A stretch of 60,000 bases of DNA. It comes from Nymphaea colorata. Its lineage: Eukaryota; Streptophyta; Magnoliopsida; Nymphaeales; Nymphaeaceae. Below, one piece after another: positions 12,680-24,260 of the stretch. The notes below the pieces were generated by a model, which was not told the DNA's origin, searched no databases, and saw only the letters and a program-made list of their open reading frames with translations. Position numbers and translations under genes: made by a program. The first letter of the stretch is position 1. Every line of letters starts with the position of its first letter. Where the stretch lies: the NCBI RefSeq assembly GCF_008831285.2, contig NC_045144.1:4148268-4208267 (forward strand), read 5' to 3'.

Positions 12680-12750
12680 ATGGCCTCTACTAGCCAAACC
12701 CAATTGGTCCAAAGAAACCTAGATTTAGGACTGCCTATATTCCCTCTTTT
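12680..12750 (+). pseudogene. Viral ORF2, 5' end only (copy A1)
   Basis: It starts MASTSQTQ and follows the coat-protein frame by 137 nt. The same start occurs at 21445 (plus) and 20114 (minus). Directly upstream is a pyrimidine-rich stretch ending in AG, then five bases and the ATG, with a CTAAC branch-point-like motif about 25 nt before it. The frame is cut at about 12750 by an inverted polymerase-unit fragment. Confidence 0.65.
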
Positions 12751-12875
12751 TTGCTTCCAAACAAAATTTACAAACTTCAACCACGCAATTTTTGCATTGG
12801 AATCTAAGTTCTATGCTTGGATAACCATTATAGAATATGCTTGGGTGATCACTACTTCCTGATCTTTACAGACAA
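12750..12875 (-). pseudogene. Inverted fragment of the viral polymerase unit
   Basis: This is the reverse complement of about 15430-15545, the segment with the CxxC-type motif before the protease. A longer inverted copy of the same segment sits at 23880-24260. It has no function here and marks a rearrangement junction inside ORF2. Confidence 0.65.
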
Positions 12876-13083
12876 GTCTTTTCTTGATATAGTAGGCTAA
12901 AGAAACTTTTGATCTTCTAAACCATGTTTGTCATACAATTAATAATTACAGTACCTTTTCTAAAAGTTTTAACTACACTAGTTAGAAATATGAAAGTTTA
13001 ACTATACTTATTAGAAATATAAATCATATAATAAAATGAACATTTGAGATACATGAATTTAGAATTGTACCAAAAATCTAAGA
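12876..13083 (+). other. Viral leader fragment
   Basis: It matches about 9510-9712 of the first leader (including 'agtaggctaaagaaactttt') and is cut at its right end by R1 copy 2. Confidence 0.6.
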
Positions 13084-14381
13084 AATTAATTAATATTATG
13101 TTTAATTGAACATTTTTATGTAATCAAGCAAACTATTATAGTTAAGACATCAATGAAGCAGGATATCTTAAATAGTGTATTTATTTAATTGTAGATAATA
13201 AAGAAAACTTCAATTAAAAATATTTTCAAAACTATGAAAATTAATATCAAATAAATATGTTGAATATGAAACAATTGTCGAACTCTTTAAAAGAGGTTTT
13301 GTTTATCAATTTATCAATTACTTATTTAATCAATCAAGTAAATTATTTTGTATAGTTATACAACTTGTCTAAAAGTCTTCCTTATTGAATATATAACACA
13401 TAGTCTACCAATTTCAAAACAAAAACCTTTAACTAATAGGAAAAAAAGATTGATTAAATATTTGAATCATAAAATAAATTCAATAATTCGGAGAGTGAAA
13501 TGTGCAAATGAAACAATTTGTTTGAAAAATAAACAATACAATTTGCAAATGGATCAATTTATAAGTTGTTCTATTTATGTAATTAAGCAAACTAATATAT
13601 TAAGAGAACTAACTCAAAGAGCTAGTGATGATGTGGAACAAGTGAAGGTTTGGCATCATTGATCAGTCCTTATAGATATGTAAAACAATTTATTTTAATT
13701 AACTCAATGAAATGAGAAAGTTTCCTTAAACAACGTATTTTGTAAATTAAAACTAATATAGATAGCCTGATTTAATAATTATCAATAAGTGATCATTGTA
13801 AAAAAATTGTCTACTAAATTAAAATTTATTGTTATTTAAATAGATATAAATCATAGTTCAATATGCACAGTCAATATGAAAAAAGTATGAAAGTCATATG
13901 AATAGTTTATTTATTCAACAAAGTATTTTAATAACTAATCAAACATAATATTTGTGTATTGACATGCAGCCTCATAAGAGTTTTATTCAGTTGGTAAACT
14001 AGTTGCTTTAGATAAGTATTTTAAAAAAGAGAATTGATTAGAGGAAGTATTTGAAAATAACATAAAATTTGTACATTGAGAATTAAACCCAAGTTCTATT
14101 AAACCATTATATGTAATTGCAACTATTTAGTTAAACTATCTTATTTAATCAACGAATGCATCAAGGGATGTTCTTTGTAGTAGCTTAGCTACCGTGAGAA
14201 GGAGTCCGACTCAAATTCGCTCAAAAACATTCGACTCGTTGATAAACAAGTCGAACTTGAGTTTAACTTATCCTTGAAACATTTAAAGAATTAACTCTAG
14301 TTTAACTCAAATTCATTTTTTAAATCTAATCAAAAAGTGAGAAGATTTAGAGAATCAGTAAATCAAATTATAATCAGAAGT
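13084..14381 (+). repeat. R1 repeat, copy 2 (right part)
   Basis: It matches about 26420-27738 over its length, including shared open stretches around 13440-13650. Because the copies are recent relatives, the shared open frame is not evidence of coding. It is flanked on both sides by viral leader sequence, as if it had split a leader or had been amplified together with it. Confidence 0.7.
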
Positions 14382-14404
14382 GACTTATGAAAGAGAACCT
14401 GCTA

Positions 14405-14952
14405 GAACATGATCTATTTATGATATTGTTCTCGTGTTTCTGAGTTCTTGGACAAGCCATTGTATAAATCCTTAAGGACCAAAAGACTATTGTGGAAAAT
14501 AAGTTCCAATGGAGGCAAGAGGTTGTTTAGGAAAAAAACAATACACAAATGGTGAGGTTTGAATGAGATGACAAAGGATGTTACACATGGTGCTCTATGA
14601 AAGGGGAATCCAAAAAGTTTTCAAATCCAAGAGAACAATACCATAAACCTATTATGTTCTAGTTTGTTCTTTTTTATAATAGACGCGTTATCTATTTGTA
14701 GAACCATGTTCTTGTGAAAGGAAATTTTTCAGTTTAAAACAAAGACTCATAACCAGAGTATGGACATACATGACGAATACATGAGACTACGAGATTAAGG
14801 GAGACAAGTACCTAGTAGGCTAGAGAAATTTTTGATATGTTAAATTGTGTTTATATCTTAACTATAGCTATAAATTAAAAATTTTGCTTGCTATCAGTTC
14901 ATGAATAAATTAGAATATTTGAATTTATAATTATATCAAAAGCCTAAAAGTA
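14405..14952 (+). other. Viral leader (copy in front of the polymerase unit)
   Basis: It is homologous to 9110-9712, up to a 'gaatatttgaatttataatt' segment at about 14915. Homology stops there and a different ORF follows: ATG at 14995 here, against 9778 in the movement/coat unit. The promoter and primer site that should lie upstream are missing because R1 borders it. Confidence 0.7.
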
Positions 14953-14994
14953 CTATGAAACATAACCAGTTTAGCCATACTTGTTACTTTCAAA

Positions 14995-15582
14995 ATGAAA
15001 ATCACTTACTTTCTTAATGAAGACAATAATCCTATGTCTCAACAATTAAATAGTACAACTGACCTAGATATTACCTTAGCCCAGAACCTAGAACCTTGAA
15101 ATATAAAGAATCAGAATTTTTGGTAGCCCATATTTGATACATTAAGAAACAATACTCTTAAGGAAATATTAGAAAAGCAAAAATATTCAAAAGACCAATT
15201 AGCCACTATCCTAAGCAAGCTAAGAAACTTGCAGAAATATAAAGACAACATTGAGGTCTTACATAAACAAAGTTTGGAAAAACTAAAACACTCACAAGAT
15301 TCGAATCAAAACTATATTGAAATAATTAAAATAGTAAATGAAATCAAACAAATAATTTTGTGGTAGGCGGTGGATATGGATTATATCTCAAAAAATTTAG
15401 CTAAATTAGAACACAGACATGAACATGAGTGGAAACATAGATCAGGGAGTAGTGATCATTTGTGCATATACTGTAATGGTTACCCACGCATAGAACTTAG
15501 ATCTCAATGTAAAACATATATGATTGAAGCTTGTAAAATTTTGTTTGGAAGAAAAAAGGTACCACTTTACTCTAAAAAATAA
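14995..15582 (+). pseudogene. N-terminal part of the viral polymerase-unit ORF (coiled coil, Cys-rich motif)
   Basis: After ATG 14995 a short frame stops, then a Lys/Leu/Gln-rich helical stretch (about 15140-15350) suggests a coiled coil. The open segment 15370-15582 contains a CIYC motif followed by another Cys, a possible metal site of unknown role. Coiled coils in caulimovirid virion-associated or coat proteins mediate assembly; whether this one does is inference. Confidence 0.5.
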
Positions 15583-15819
15583 AGTAGGATGAAAATATGA
15601 CATTGTGGAAAGAAGAATTATTGTAGAGGGAAATAACTAAATTTGAAGAACGGTTGGAATCCTTAGAAAAGAAGGTAGAATGACTTGACATAATAGACCA
15701 TGAAATGTTGAATGCCAATAGCAAAGGTAAAGGCATAGTTATAGAAAAAGTGAAAGAACACTAGCTATATCAAGTCTCCCTAGTATGGAACCCGATCATA
15801 AAGAACATGGTGCAAAAAA

Positions 15820-16098
15820 AAAACTACCATAAGGATTCCTTGTACATTTAAAATAGAGGATTGCAAATTAGAAATAAATGCCTTAGTTGGCAATGGATAT
15901 AGCATTTCAGTATTAAACAAAGCACTGGTGCCATCTAATCATAAAAATTTACAACCTGCCTATCAATTCTGGGCAAAACAAAAGGACAAATCATTACATA
16001 GGTATGACAAAGAGGTATGCAAATATAAAATAGTCTTTAAGATCCTAGAAGGAGAACATACTGCCTACTAACCAGGGCCTAAGACATTTATTAGACAT
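15820..16098 (+). pseudogene. Viral aspartic protease, decayed
   Basis: The segment reads like the retropepsin of badna-/florendo-type viruses (IPCTFKIEDCKLEINALV...), but the catalytic D-T/S-G triad position reads VGNG, so the active-site Asp is lost. A stop interrupts it near 16069. It lies directly before the reverse transcriptase, the usual order. Confidence 0.55.
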
Positions 16099-17160
16099 AT
16101 GCAACTACACGATAGTACAAAATGCATTATAGGACTAAACTTTATATTAGAAAATATGGCTGGATGTGTCATGAGTAGGACTGACCTTCCTTTCCTCAAT
16201 AAAAAAATTCCTTGGGCACCAGAGTGGAAATTAGAGGATAAGAAAAATGAAGATTGCCAATGCAAAACCCCAGGAGCTTGTAAGGAAAGAGTAGAACTAG
16301 CACACCTAGAAGAAGAAGAAGGTGACGTAGAAGATCTAGAAATAAATCTTGAATACAACCCTATCAATATACAAAACATTTATAATAAAATAGAAACATG
16401 TTGTATAGAAATAGATGCTTTTAATGAGAATATTAGAGAAAGAAGGAACCATAGGAGAAATACCTATGAAACATTGGGATCTTAACAAAATAAAATGCAT
16501 ATTAGAAATAAAAGATCCAAGATTCACTATCTCCAGTAAAAAGATGAATGTAACAAATGAAAATATCAAAGATTTTGATTCCTAATGATAATACCATAGA
16601 TGACTCATACGATACAACTGACAAAACTGAATTAATTAATAGCATACAACATAGCAAAATATTTAGTAAGTTCGATTGCAAATCTGGGCTTTGGCAAATG
16701 AAAATGCATAAAGATATTATCCAATGGACTGCATTTACTTGTCCTTTACGAAGTTTTGAATGGTTAGTCATGTCTTTTGGTTTAAAAAATGTTCATGCTA
16801 TATTTCAACGAAAAATGGACCTAATATTTGACCAATATAGAAAAGTTGTTTGTGTTTATATCGATGATATTCTTGTTCATAGCAAAACACAGCTAGCACA
16901 TATAGGCCATCTAAAAATAGTTCTAGGAGAATTCTTAGGAAACAAGATTATAATCAGCAGCAAAAAGAAACATTTTTTTCGAAAACATATAGAATACTTA
17001 GGTGTAGAAATTGATGAAGGAAAGATTAAGCTATAACCACATATAGCCACAAATTTTGAAATACACGACATCAAAAGTCTGCAACAGTTTTTAGGATTGG
17101 TCAATTATGCTATACCATTTATTAAGGGCTTGGAGAAAATGGTTGGCCCTTTATATAACA
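16099..17160 (+). pseudogene. Viral reverse transcriptase (copy B1)
   Basis: The open segments 16099-16485 and 16557-17036 are split by a frameshift. The second has FDCKSGLWQM, AFTCP, SFGLKNVHAIFQRKMD, the catalytic YIDD (16857-16868) and FRKHIEYLGVEIDEGKIKL. These blocks match caulimovirid RT (badnavirus/petuvirus/florendovirus type) rather than LTR elements. The frame meets a stop at 17034-17036. A related copy lies at 24954-25469. Confidence 0.85.
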
Positions 17161-17630
17161 AACTAGTTTAAAAATTTTAATATAAAGGATATGAGATAGA
17201 TAAAAAGAGTTAAAGAAGCCATCAAATAGTTACCAGAAATGTATCGCCCCCTAGACTCAGACTTTTTAATAATTGAAACAGATAGATGTTTTAATGGGTG
17301 GAAAGCAGTGTTAAAAAGAAAACCCAATAAATGTGCTCCAAAAACAACAAAGGTCATTTGCAGATATAGTAGTGGAAAATATAAACAAAAGGGACTTACC
17401 ATAGCATAGATCAAGAAATCCTAGCTGTAGTATATGGGTTAATTAGTTTTAGACTATTTTTACTCAATAAAAAGGAAATAGTAATAAGAACAGATTGCAA
17501 TGCCATTGTAAAATTTTATGAAAATAAAAACTCAAAAAGAACAAGCCAATGAAGGTGGATATCCTTTGAAGATACCATAGTAAACCAAAACTATAAGGTC
17601 ACATTTGAACATATAAAGGTTCACTTTTTA
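17161..17630 (+). pseudogene. Viral RNase H (copy B1), broken
   Basis: It continues from the RT with the ETDRCFNGW motif (first catalytic region; D retained) and RTDCNAI, plus an HIK end. Stops and shifts are frequent. The block ends at about 17630, where the sequence switches directly to an inverted viral leader, so any intergenic region of this unit is lost. Confidence 0.7.
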
Positions 17631-18250
17631 TTACAACGCCAAGAGCGTACTAGGCTTTGATACCAAAAAGATGAGGGAGAGGGATTTGCACACCAAAAGC
17701 ACCGGTTTGCTTTTCTTATAACATGGGGAATAGAGAAGAGGAAAGAAGGGAAGGAGAGCTAAGAGGGTAAAAGGAATCGGAAGGACCTGAGGCCAACTAG
17801 AGAGCGAGGGATGGATGGATACAAGGACGGATGTATGGATGAGGCAGATGAAAACCAGAAGGCTCTGAAGTCAACCAAGTGCTAGAGAGCGAGGGATGGA
17901 TGGATACAAGATGGATGTATGGATGGATGGTTTTTACAGACATCGGAGTGGTGCTTACATAGGTACCAGATTTTAAAATAAAATACAACTTGGAAAATGA
18001 ATGAGATTCTTTCTCGAAAAGATAAAGCACAAACAAACAAAAATAGTTATATATGAAAGAATTCGAAAGATGACAGATGTCATGTGCTAGATACGGTAGC
18101 AGTCGAACGTGTCCAAAAGTCAAAAGTGCTAGATAAGGTGGCAATCAAACGTGTCCAAAAGTAAAAAATGCTATAGTGCACGATAGTGCCTGCCATATTA
18201 CTACAATAGCTGCTACAATGACTGTTATAGTAACCGCTTTGTTTTTCTCA
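17631..18250 (-). promoter_or_regulatory. Viral intergenic region, inverted copy
   Basis: On the minus strand the primer site reads TGGTATCAAAGCC at 17665-17653 (one mismatch). The TATA area around 17951-17960 has decayed. The tract with 'gcacttttgac' and 'actgtag'-type repeats lies at 18110-18250. 'atggatggatac' repeats at 17810-17935 are also found in the plus-strand copies. Confidence 0.7.
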
Positions 18251-18736
18251 TTGGCTTGTCATTACTTTTGCTTCTTTGACACGTGTAAGATTCTTTACGC
18301 TTTTATTTACTTCGTTTACATGCAATATTGCTTTATATCACATAAAGACTGTTGACAACTACGACAGTCTTCTAGAGGCACCTCGTGATTATTTGCCTCA
18401 AGAAGTGACCTATAGCTTATCCTGTGTGGTACTTGACAAGGTAAATTTTTATGCCAAAAATTTGCAAATGTAAAGACTCATATTTAACTTGGAGAGTTTT
18501 TTCAGGATAGATTTTAAAGCGATAATCTATAACACAGATCTTATTTTTTAACTTGGGGGATTTTCCCAAGGGAAAGTTGATCACGTACCTTTCCAAACGG
18601 ATGATGCTTGATTTTTACCTGGGAAGCACTGTACCCATGAAAAGTTTAACCATGGCTTGTAAGGGTCAAGTTTTACCGATCTTGATGAATGTTAGGCTGC
18701 AAGGTTAAGGACTCAGCAGTTTTGTCCCTACTTTAC

Positions 18737-20114
18737 TTAATTGTTATTCATATCTTCTATAGCCTCCTCCTCATATTATTCATTGTTATCACAATCTCCT
18801 CCATCATCCCATTCGCCTTCTTTGTCTTTTTGGAGGATCGCAGCTATATTCTAGTTGTCACCTGCCCATTCTACCTTGTGACTATCTTGAATTTGATAAA
18901 AAGGTTCACATAAGCCATGATCTATTCGTAAGTTGCTTTGGTAACAGATGCAAAAATTTATAGTAACTTAGTTGTCTGCTAACAAGATGCATGTATTCTT
19001 GTCTTCAACTATCATCTTGCTGGTTCTATTCCAACTAGCATTCTGATCTTGGGTCATTGTGTAGGCCCTCCACCTCTTGATTTGGGCATATACATCATCA
19101 TCTGTAAAAGAAGTTCTAAGAGTGGCTGCAGGAATCCTAGCCTGTAGGGGTTGGACTGCAGTGTAAATTTTTATCAGGATTTCCTCTCTTGCTTCACATG
19201 GGTATTCATAAGACAAGGGGATAGATTCAATTTCTAAATTGACATATCCATAGGGGTTCACCCAGCCTTCTTTGAACAATTGTCTTATTGTATATGCTAG
19301 TCGCCAATTGAAATTAAGGTGTTTTACATGCTCTTCTTTGGTTATTATAACTCGTTTTAGAACCCTTGATCCATAAGTTCTTTGAGAGAAAGTTTTATCT
19401 CTTGGATTTCCTGATCCTGCCATCTCCTCAGGTTAATGGTGGCTTGTATAATCGAGAATCCTTTTTCATATTCACAAAAAAGAATTGTTACTATGGTAGT
19501 CATCTTTATATTTGATCAAAGTAAATCCTAAACCAGGCTTCTTCATATTGTGGCTTCGTGCCATAATTCTCAGCAAGTCTTGCATGTTGAATTGTTCTTT
19601 TCTTTTTGCTTTTAGTACTAAGCGGTAGATCTGTTCCTTTACCAATGGGATGTTTGGGGGAATTGTTGCTCTTTTTTGCCCTAACTTCTTCATCTCTTCT
19701 TCAATACATTCTTTTAAGGTTCTATTTTCTGTTTCCAAATTTTTGATTTTCTCCTTTAATTCTTCTTTTTCGTTCTTTCTCCAACTATTTTTGCATGTGT
19801 TGCCTTAAAGCTTCTTTCTAAGGCAAGATAAGCATCTAGGCTTTAAGGTCTAAGGGGTACATGTTCTATGGAGATGTCTGGTAGGGTTTTTTACTAAAGT
19901 TGTCTATTTTTTAGTTCAAATGGTTTGCCATCAAAGGAAGGATCTTTGGATAAATAGGATTTCATTTGTTTTGCCATAGATTGTCTAAGAGAATGTGGTC
20001 TTTTAAGTCTAAAATAAGGCCAGGAGAAGTACGGAAGCTTGGATTTGAATGGGCAGAAAAGATTGGTAATCCTAAATCCGGGTTAAGAGATTGCATCTGG
20101 CTAGTGGAGGCCAT
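18737..20114 (-). pseudogene. Viral ORF2 (copy A2, inverted, the most complete)
   Basis: It starts at ATG 20114 (MASTSQ) and ends at a TAA equivalent to that at 7940 (minus 18739-18737). Open segments at 19738-19472 and 19423-18968 encode a charged, probably coiled-coil part, then a segment rich in aromatic and basic residues (about 150 residues). Between them the frame is broken at least twice. The position, between coat protein and promoter, fits ORF2 of florendoviruses, whose function is unknown. I do not recognise a domain. Confidence 0.6.
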
Positions 20115-20380
20115 AATTCCTGCAATACAAATTTTATGTTAGGTAAAATAATGTGTTTTGTCTATCGTGGCTAATGTCTACTTACATAGGAATTTAAATC
20201 TATCCTATATGATGTTTTATTCTTTCCTTAAAGGAAAGTATTAGATTGTTGCTCCCACCTGAATGGGCCACATCTCTACTCATCGCTACTTAGAATTAAT
20301 GTAAGAATTAGAAGAATATGCTTGGACCCTCGCTTGTTTCATAGCAGTGACCAGTTGCTGCATGCTTAAAACAATATCTT
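20115..20380 (-). pseudogene. End of the viral coat-protein region plus ORF2 upstream signal (inverted)
   Basis: It is the reverse complement of the stretch ahead of ORF2 at 21290-21444, sharing 'catcatataggatagattt' and the acceptor-like 'ttgcag' just before the ATG. The outer part (about 20266-20380) has no clear partner within the window. The palindromic switch to plus-strand sequence follows at about 20380-20425. Confidence 0.5.
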
Positions 20381-20424
20381 ATAAATTGTCACTGTATTTT
20401 CTTATTTCAAAGGTAATTATATTG

Positions 20425-21240
20425 TAAGCTTTGTAAACTATAAGAAGAAACAAGAAAATGATGATAATTGAGGATTTCAAATCCAAATTGAGGATTAATG
20501 GAAAAATTAAAACATAATTGCATTTTACTTCCTAAAGGATTTAACCTATCAGAAGATGATATCATACTAGAAATTAAATTACTCAAAGAAGGTAATATTC
20601 ACAAAGAAGATAAAAAAAGAAGTAATACCCCAATTAGATAATATTAGTACAAGGATCCAATTCATTATTGAATAATTGGTAAAAAAGTGTACTGAGATCA
20701 CCATCTCTAGACAACTAAAAGGAGAATATAGTTTCTGTAAACAAATATACACACCACAAAGGTATGATAAGGAACCTAGACACATGAAAGCATATAAGAA
20801 TAGGACAAAAGACAAAGAAAAGTAGTATTACCTTTGAAAATCAAATGCCAAAAAACCCTACCTTGACAAACATAAACATGTAAGAAAATATAATACCCAG
20901 AGAGATTATAAAAATAAGTTAACATGTTTTACCTATGGTAGTCCTGAGCATTTAGCTAGAGATTGCTCAAAAATAAAAAATATATATATAATCAAGCATC
21001 AATCTTAATTGATTGTGTAAATGAAGACGTGTTAGCTATAGATGAATATATTAGTGACACCGAAAGCATTTATGGTATTGTTTCTATAGACGGACCATCC
21101 TCTGACCTTAGTTCCTCTTATGATGAGCCCTGTAATTTTAGCCATAATATATTTGAGTCAGGAAGAAAATATTTTGAGGGATTCCAAGCAAAAATGTCCA
21201 CATTAAACAATTTACAATGTGTTGGACAATACAAATAATG
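20425..21240 (+). pseudogene. Viral coat-protein region (copy A3), broken
   Basis: It parallels 10940-12540. The zinc knuckle is still visible but its second Cys is now Tyr (CFTYGSPEHLARDC, near 20925-20967), so it could not bind zinc normally. The acidic tail (DEYISDTESIYG) follows. Stops split the frame repeatedly. Confidence 0.7.
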
Positions 21241-21444
21241 ACTAATGATAGACTTTTGCAGGATTAAAGGACCTAGCCATAGCTGCAGAAAAGGATTGGG
21301 AGATAGCTCTATTAATATTTTCCTTAAAGAAAGCAAAAGCATCATATAGGATAGATTTAAATTCCTCTATAAGTACACATTAGCCACGATAGATAAAGTA
21401 GAATGCATTGTTTTACCTAAAATAAGATTTACATTGCAGGAAAT

Positions 21445-22540
21445 ATGGCCTCCTCTAGCCAGACATAACTTGTCCAAATTGACCTAAACCTAGATTTACC
21501 TATATTCCCCCAGACTCAAACCTTTCTTTCCAAACCTTACCTGGCATTACCCTTGACCAAAAAGATCATATTTTACTTGATAATCTCTCGCACAATAGAA
21601 AAAACCCAACATTTTCTAAAATCCTGAGTATCATGGCAACCTATCTTAGTATAAAGAATACACATAACCAAATCCGACTCTTTCCAAATCCTAACCAAAT
21701 CCCTTCTTTTCTAGAAATAAGTCAAAACCTAGAATACAACTGCAAGGAGATAAGTCTATACAAAGAAAAAATAGAAATTATGACAAAAAATTTGAAACAG
21801 TCAACAACAGAAGTGACAATTCACAAGGGGAAAAAGAAGTAAAAAAAAATCAGTGGGAAGAAAAGAGAGAAAGTTTTCTCCCTGAAATAGATATAGCAAA
21901 GGAAAAAGTCTGCAAAATAGTACTTCAAGAGAAGAAATTGGAACAAAGACGAATCCAAGAGTTACTCAGATTCATGGCTAGAAATCTGGGACTAAGGAAG
22001 AAGGGACTAAAGTTTTGTTTAGTCTGATTCCAATAGAAAAGGCATGTAGATAATTCCTTTTGTGAGTGCCATAAAGGGTTTGGTATTAGTCTGGCAAGTA
22101 TCAACCTCAAAAATTTGACAGAGTAGCAACAGAACAGACGCATATGTTATGATTCAATTAGCGATTAGGCCATATAATAGAACAAGTATTTAGAAACAAT
22201 TGGGTTACAGAATGATTTTATTAGAGTATATTCCTTTAGCATTCCTTTGCAGACTAATTTAGTACCAACAGAAGTTTCAGAAGCCCTCCAGTATGACAAA
22301 ATTACAAGATGGAGAGAATTCAAGATGTCACAAGAATTGAAGAAATGACACCATCCATTTAATCTTATCTCAAAAGATAGCAATACCAGAATGTACACAT
22401 ATGATCCAAAACATGTATCCATGGTAATACCATTCTCTAATGATATCTGTATTAAGCTAGATGGCAAGTTGAAGTGCTACAATGGTTCCCTATTTTGACT
22501 ATAAGTCAGATACAGAAGAAGAGACTGATCCAACATAGTA
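21445..22540 (+). pseudogene. Viral ORF2 (copy A3), broken
   Basis: It starts with ATG 21445 (MASSSQ) five bases after an acceptor-like TTGCAG. A stop follows after eight codons. Later segments match the inverted copy at 18737-20114, and the end runs into the conserved post-ORF2 block at about 22560. Many stops are present. Confidence 0.6.
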
Positions 22541-23039
22541 GTAAATGTTGTATAAAGTAAAGTTGGGATGAAGCTACAGAGTCCTTAACCATATAGCCTA
22601 ACATTCATTAAGATAAATAAAACTTGACCCTTGCAAGTTATGGTTAAATTTTCCATGAGTATAGTACTTCCCATGTAAAAATCAAACATCATCTGTTTGG
22701 AAAGATACGTGATCAATTTTTCCTTAGAAAAATTTGCCAAGTTAAGTATAGGTATTTACGTTTGTAAATTTTCAGCATAAAAATTTATCCTGTGAAGTGC
22801 CGCACAAGGTAAGCTCTGGGTCACTTCTTGAGGCAAATCATCACGAGGAGCCTCTAGATGACTGTCGTAGTTGCCGACAATCATTATGTGATATAAAGCA
22901 ATGTTGTGTATAGACAAAACAAATAAAGGTGTAAAGAATCTTACATGTATCAACAAAACAAAAGTAACAACAAGCCGCATAGCTTCTTTTTGAGAAAAAG
23001 CAAAGGCAGATACTATAGCAGTCACTGTAGTAATATGGC

Positions 23040-23870
23040 AGACACTATTGTGCATTGTAGCACTTCTGATTTTTGGGCACGTTCGACTGCCAGCTTATCT
23101 AGCTTACACATTTGTCCTTATTCGAGTTCATTCGCATGTAATTGTTTTTGTTTGTTTGTGCTTTATCTTTTTGGGAAGGAATCTCATTCCTTTTCCAAGT
23201 TGTATTTTATTTTGAAGTCTGATGCCTATATAAGCACCACTCAGGTGTCTATAAAAACTTCCATCCTTGTATCCATCCATTCCTCGCTCTCCAGCACTTG
23301 GTTGGCCTCAAGTCCTTCCGGTTCCTGTCACCCTCTTAGCTCTCCTTCCCTTCCATCTTCTTCTCTATTCCCCATGTTGTACGAAAAGTGAACTGGTGCT
23401 TGTGGTGTGCAAATCCGCCCCCCATCTTTTTGGTATCACAACCTAGTATGCTCTTGGTGTTATAAGTATGTCATGTTATTAATATAAATTTTATTTTGAA
23501 ATTTGGTGCCTATATAAGCACCACTCTGGTGTCTATAAAAACCATCCATCCATACATCCATCATGGTATCCATACGTCCCTTACTCTCTAGTACTTGGTT
23601 GCAAATCACCCCCATCTTTTTGGTATCAGAGCCTAGTATGTTCTTGGTGTTGTAAGTATGTTTTGTTATTAATGTAAGTTTTATTTTGAAGTCTGGTGCA
23701 TATATAAGCACCACTCTGGTGTCTGTAAAAACCATCCATCCTGGTATCCATACATCCCTCGCTCTCTAGCGCTTGGTTGGCTTCAGGTCCTTCCAGTTCC
23801 TATCACCTTCTTAGCTCTCCTTCCCTTTTCATCCTACCTTATTTTTCAAAGTAAACTGGTATCTTTTTTC
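23040..23870 (+). promoter_or_regulatory. Viral intergenic region with three tandem TATA/leader units
   Basis: TATATAAG boxes occur at 23227, 23511 and 23701. Unit 1 has a decayed primer site (TGGTATCACAACC, 23431-23443). Unit 2 has a perfect TGGTATCAGAGCC (23621-23633) followed by TTGTAAGTATG. Unit 3 ends without a primer site. Units share 'aagcaccactctggtgtct' and the 'catccatcc' repeats. Unit 2 is shorter than unit 1, consistent with unequal recombination or slippage. Confidence 0.8.
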
Positions 23871-23879
23871 TTTCAAACA

Positions 23880-24260
23880 AAATTTACAACCTTTAATTGT
23901 ACATGTTTTACATTGAAATCTAAGTTCTATGCTTGGGTAATCATTATGCATGGACGATCACTACTCCTTAATCTATGTTTCCACTCATGTTCATGCTTGT
24001 GTTCTAATTTAGCTAAAGTTATTGAGATGTAACCCATATCCACCACCTACCACAAAATTATTTGTTTGATTTCATTTACTATTTTAATTATTTCAATATA
24101 GTTTTGATTCGAATCTTGTGAGTGTTTTAGTTCTTCCAAACTTTGTTTTTGTAAGACCTCAATGTTGTCTTTATATTCTTGCAGGTTTCTTAGCTTGCTT
24201 AGGATAGTCGCTAATCGGTCTTTTAAATATTTTTAGTTTTCTAATATTTTCTTAAGAGTA
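23880..24260 (-). pseudogene. Inverted fragment of the viral polymerase-unit N-terminal region
   Basis: It is the reverse complement of about 15150-15545 (coiled-coil and CIYC segment). It ends at about 24260, where plus-strand sequence equivalent to 16140 begins. The protease segment between is missing, so the inversion came with a deletion. Confidence 0.7.

Noticed and set aside
13348-13662. Open frame conserved between R1 copies (also at 26805-26996)
   Set aside because: The copies are close repeats, so shared openness is expected by descent. No protein family is recognised.
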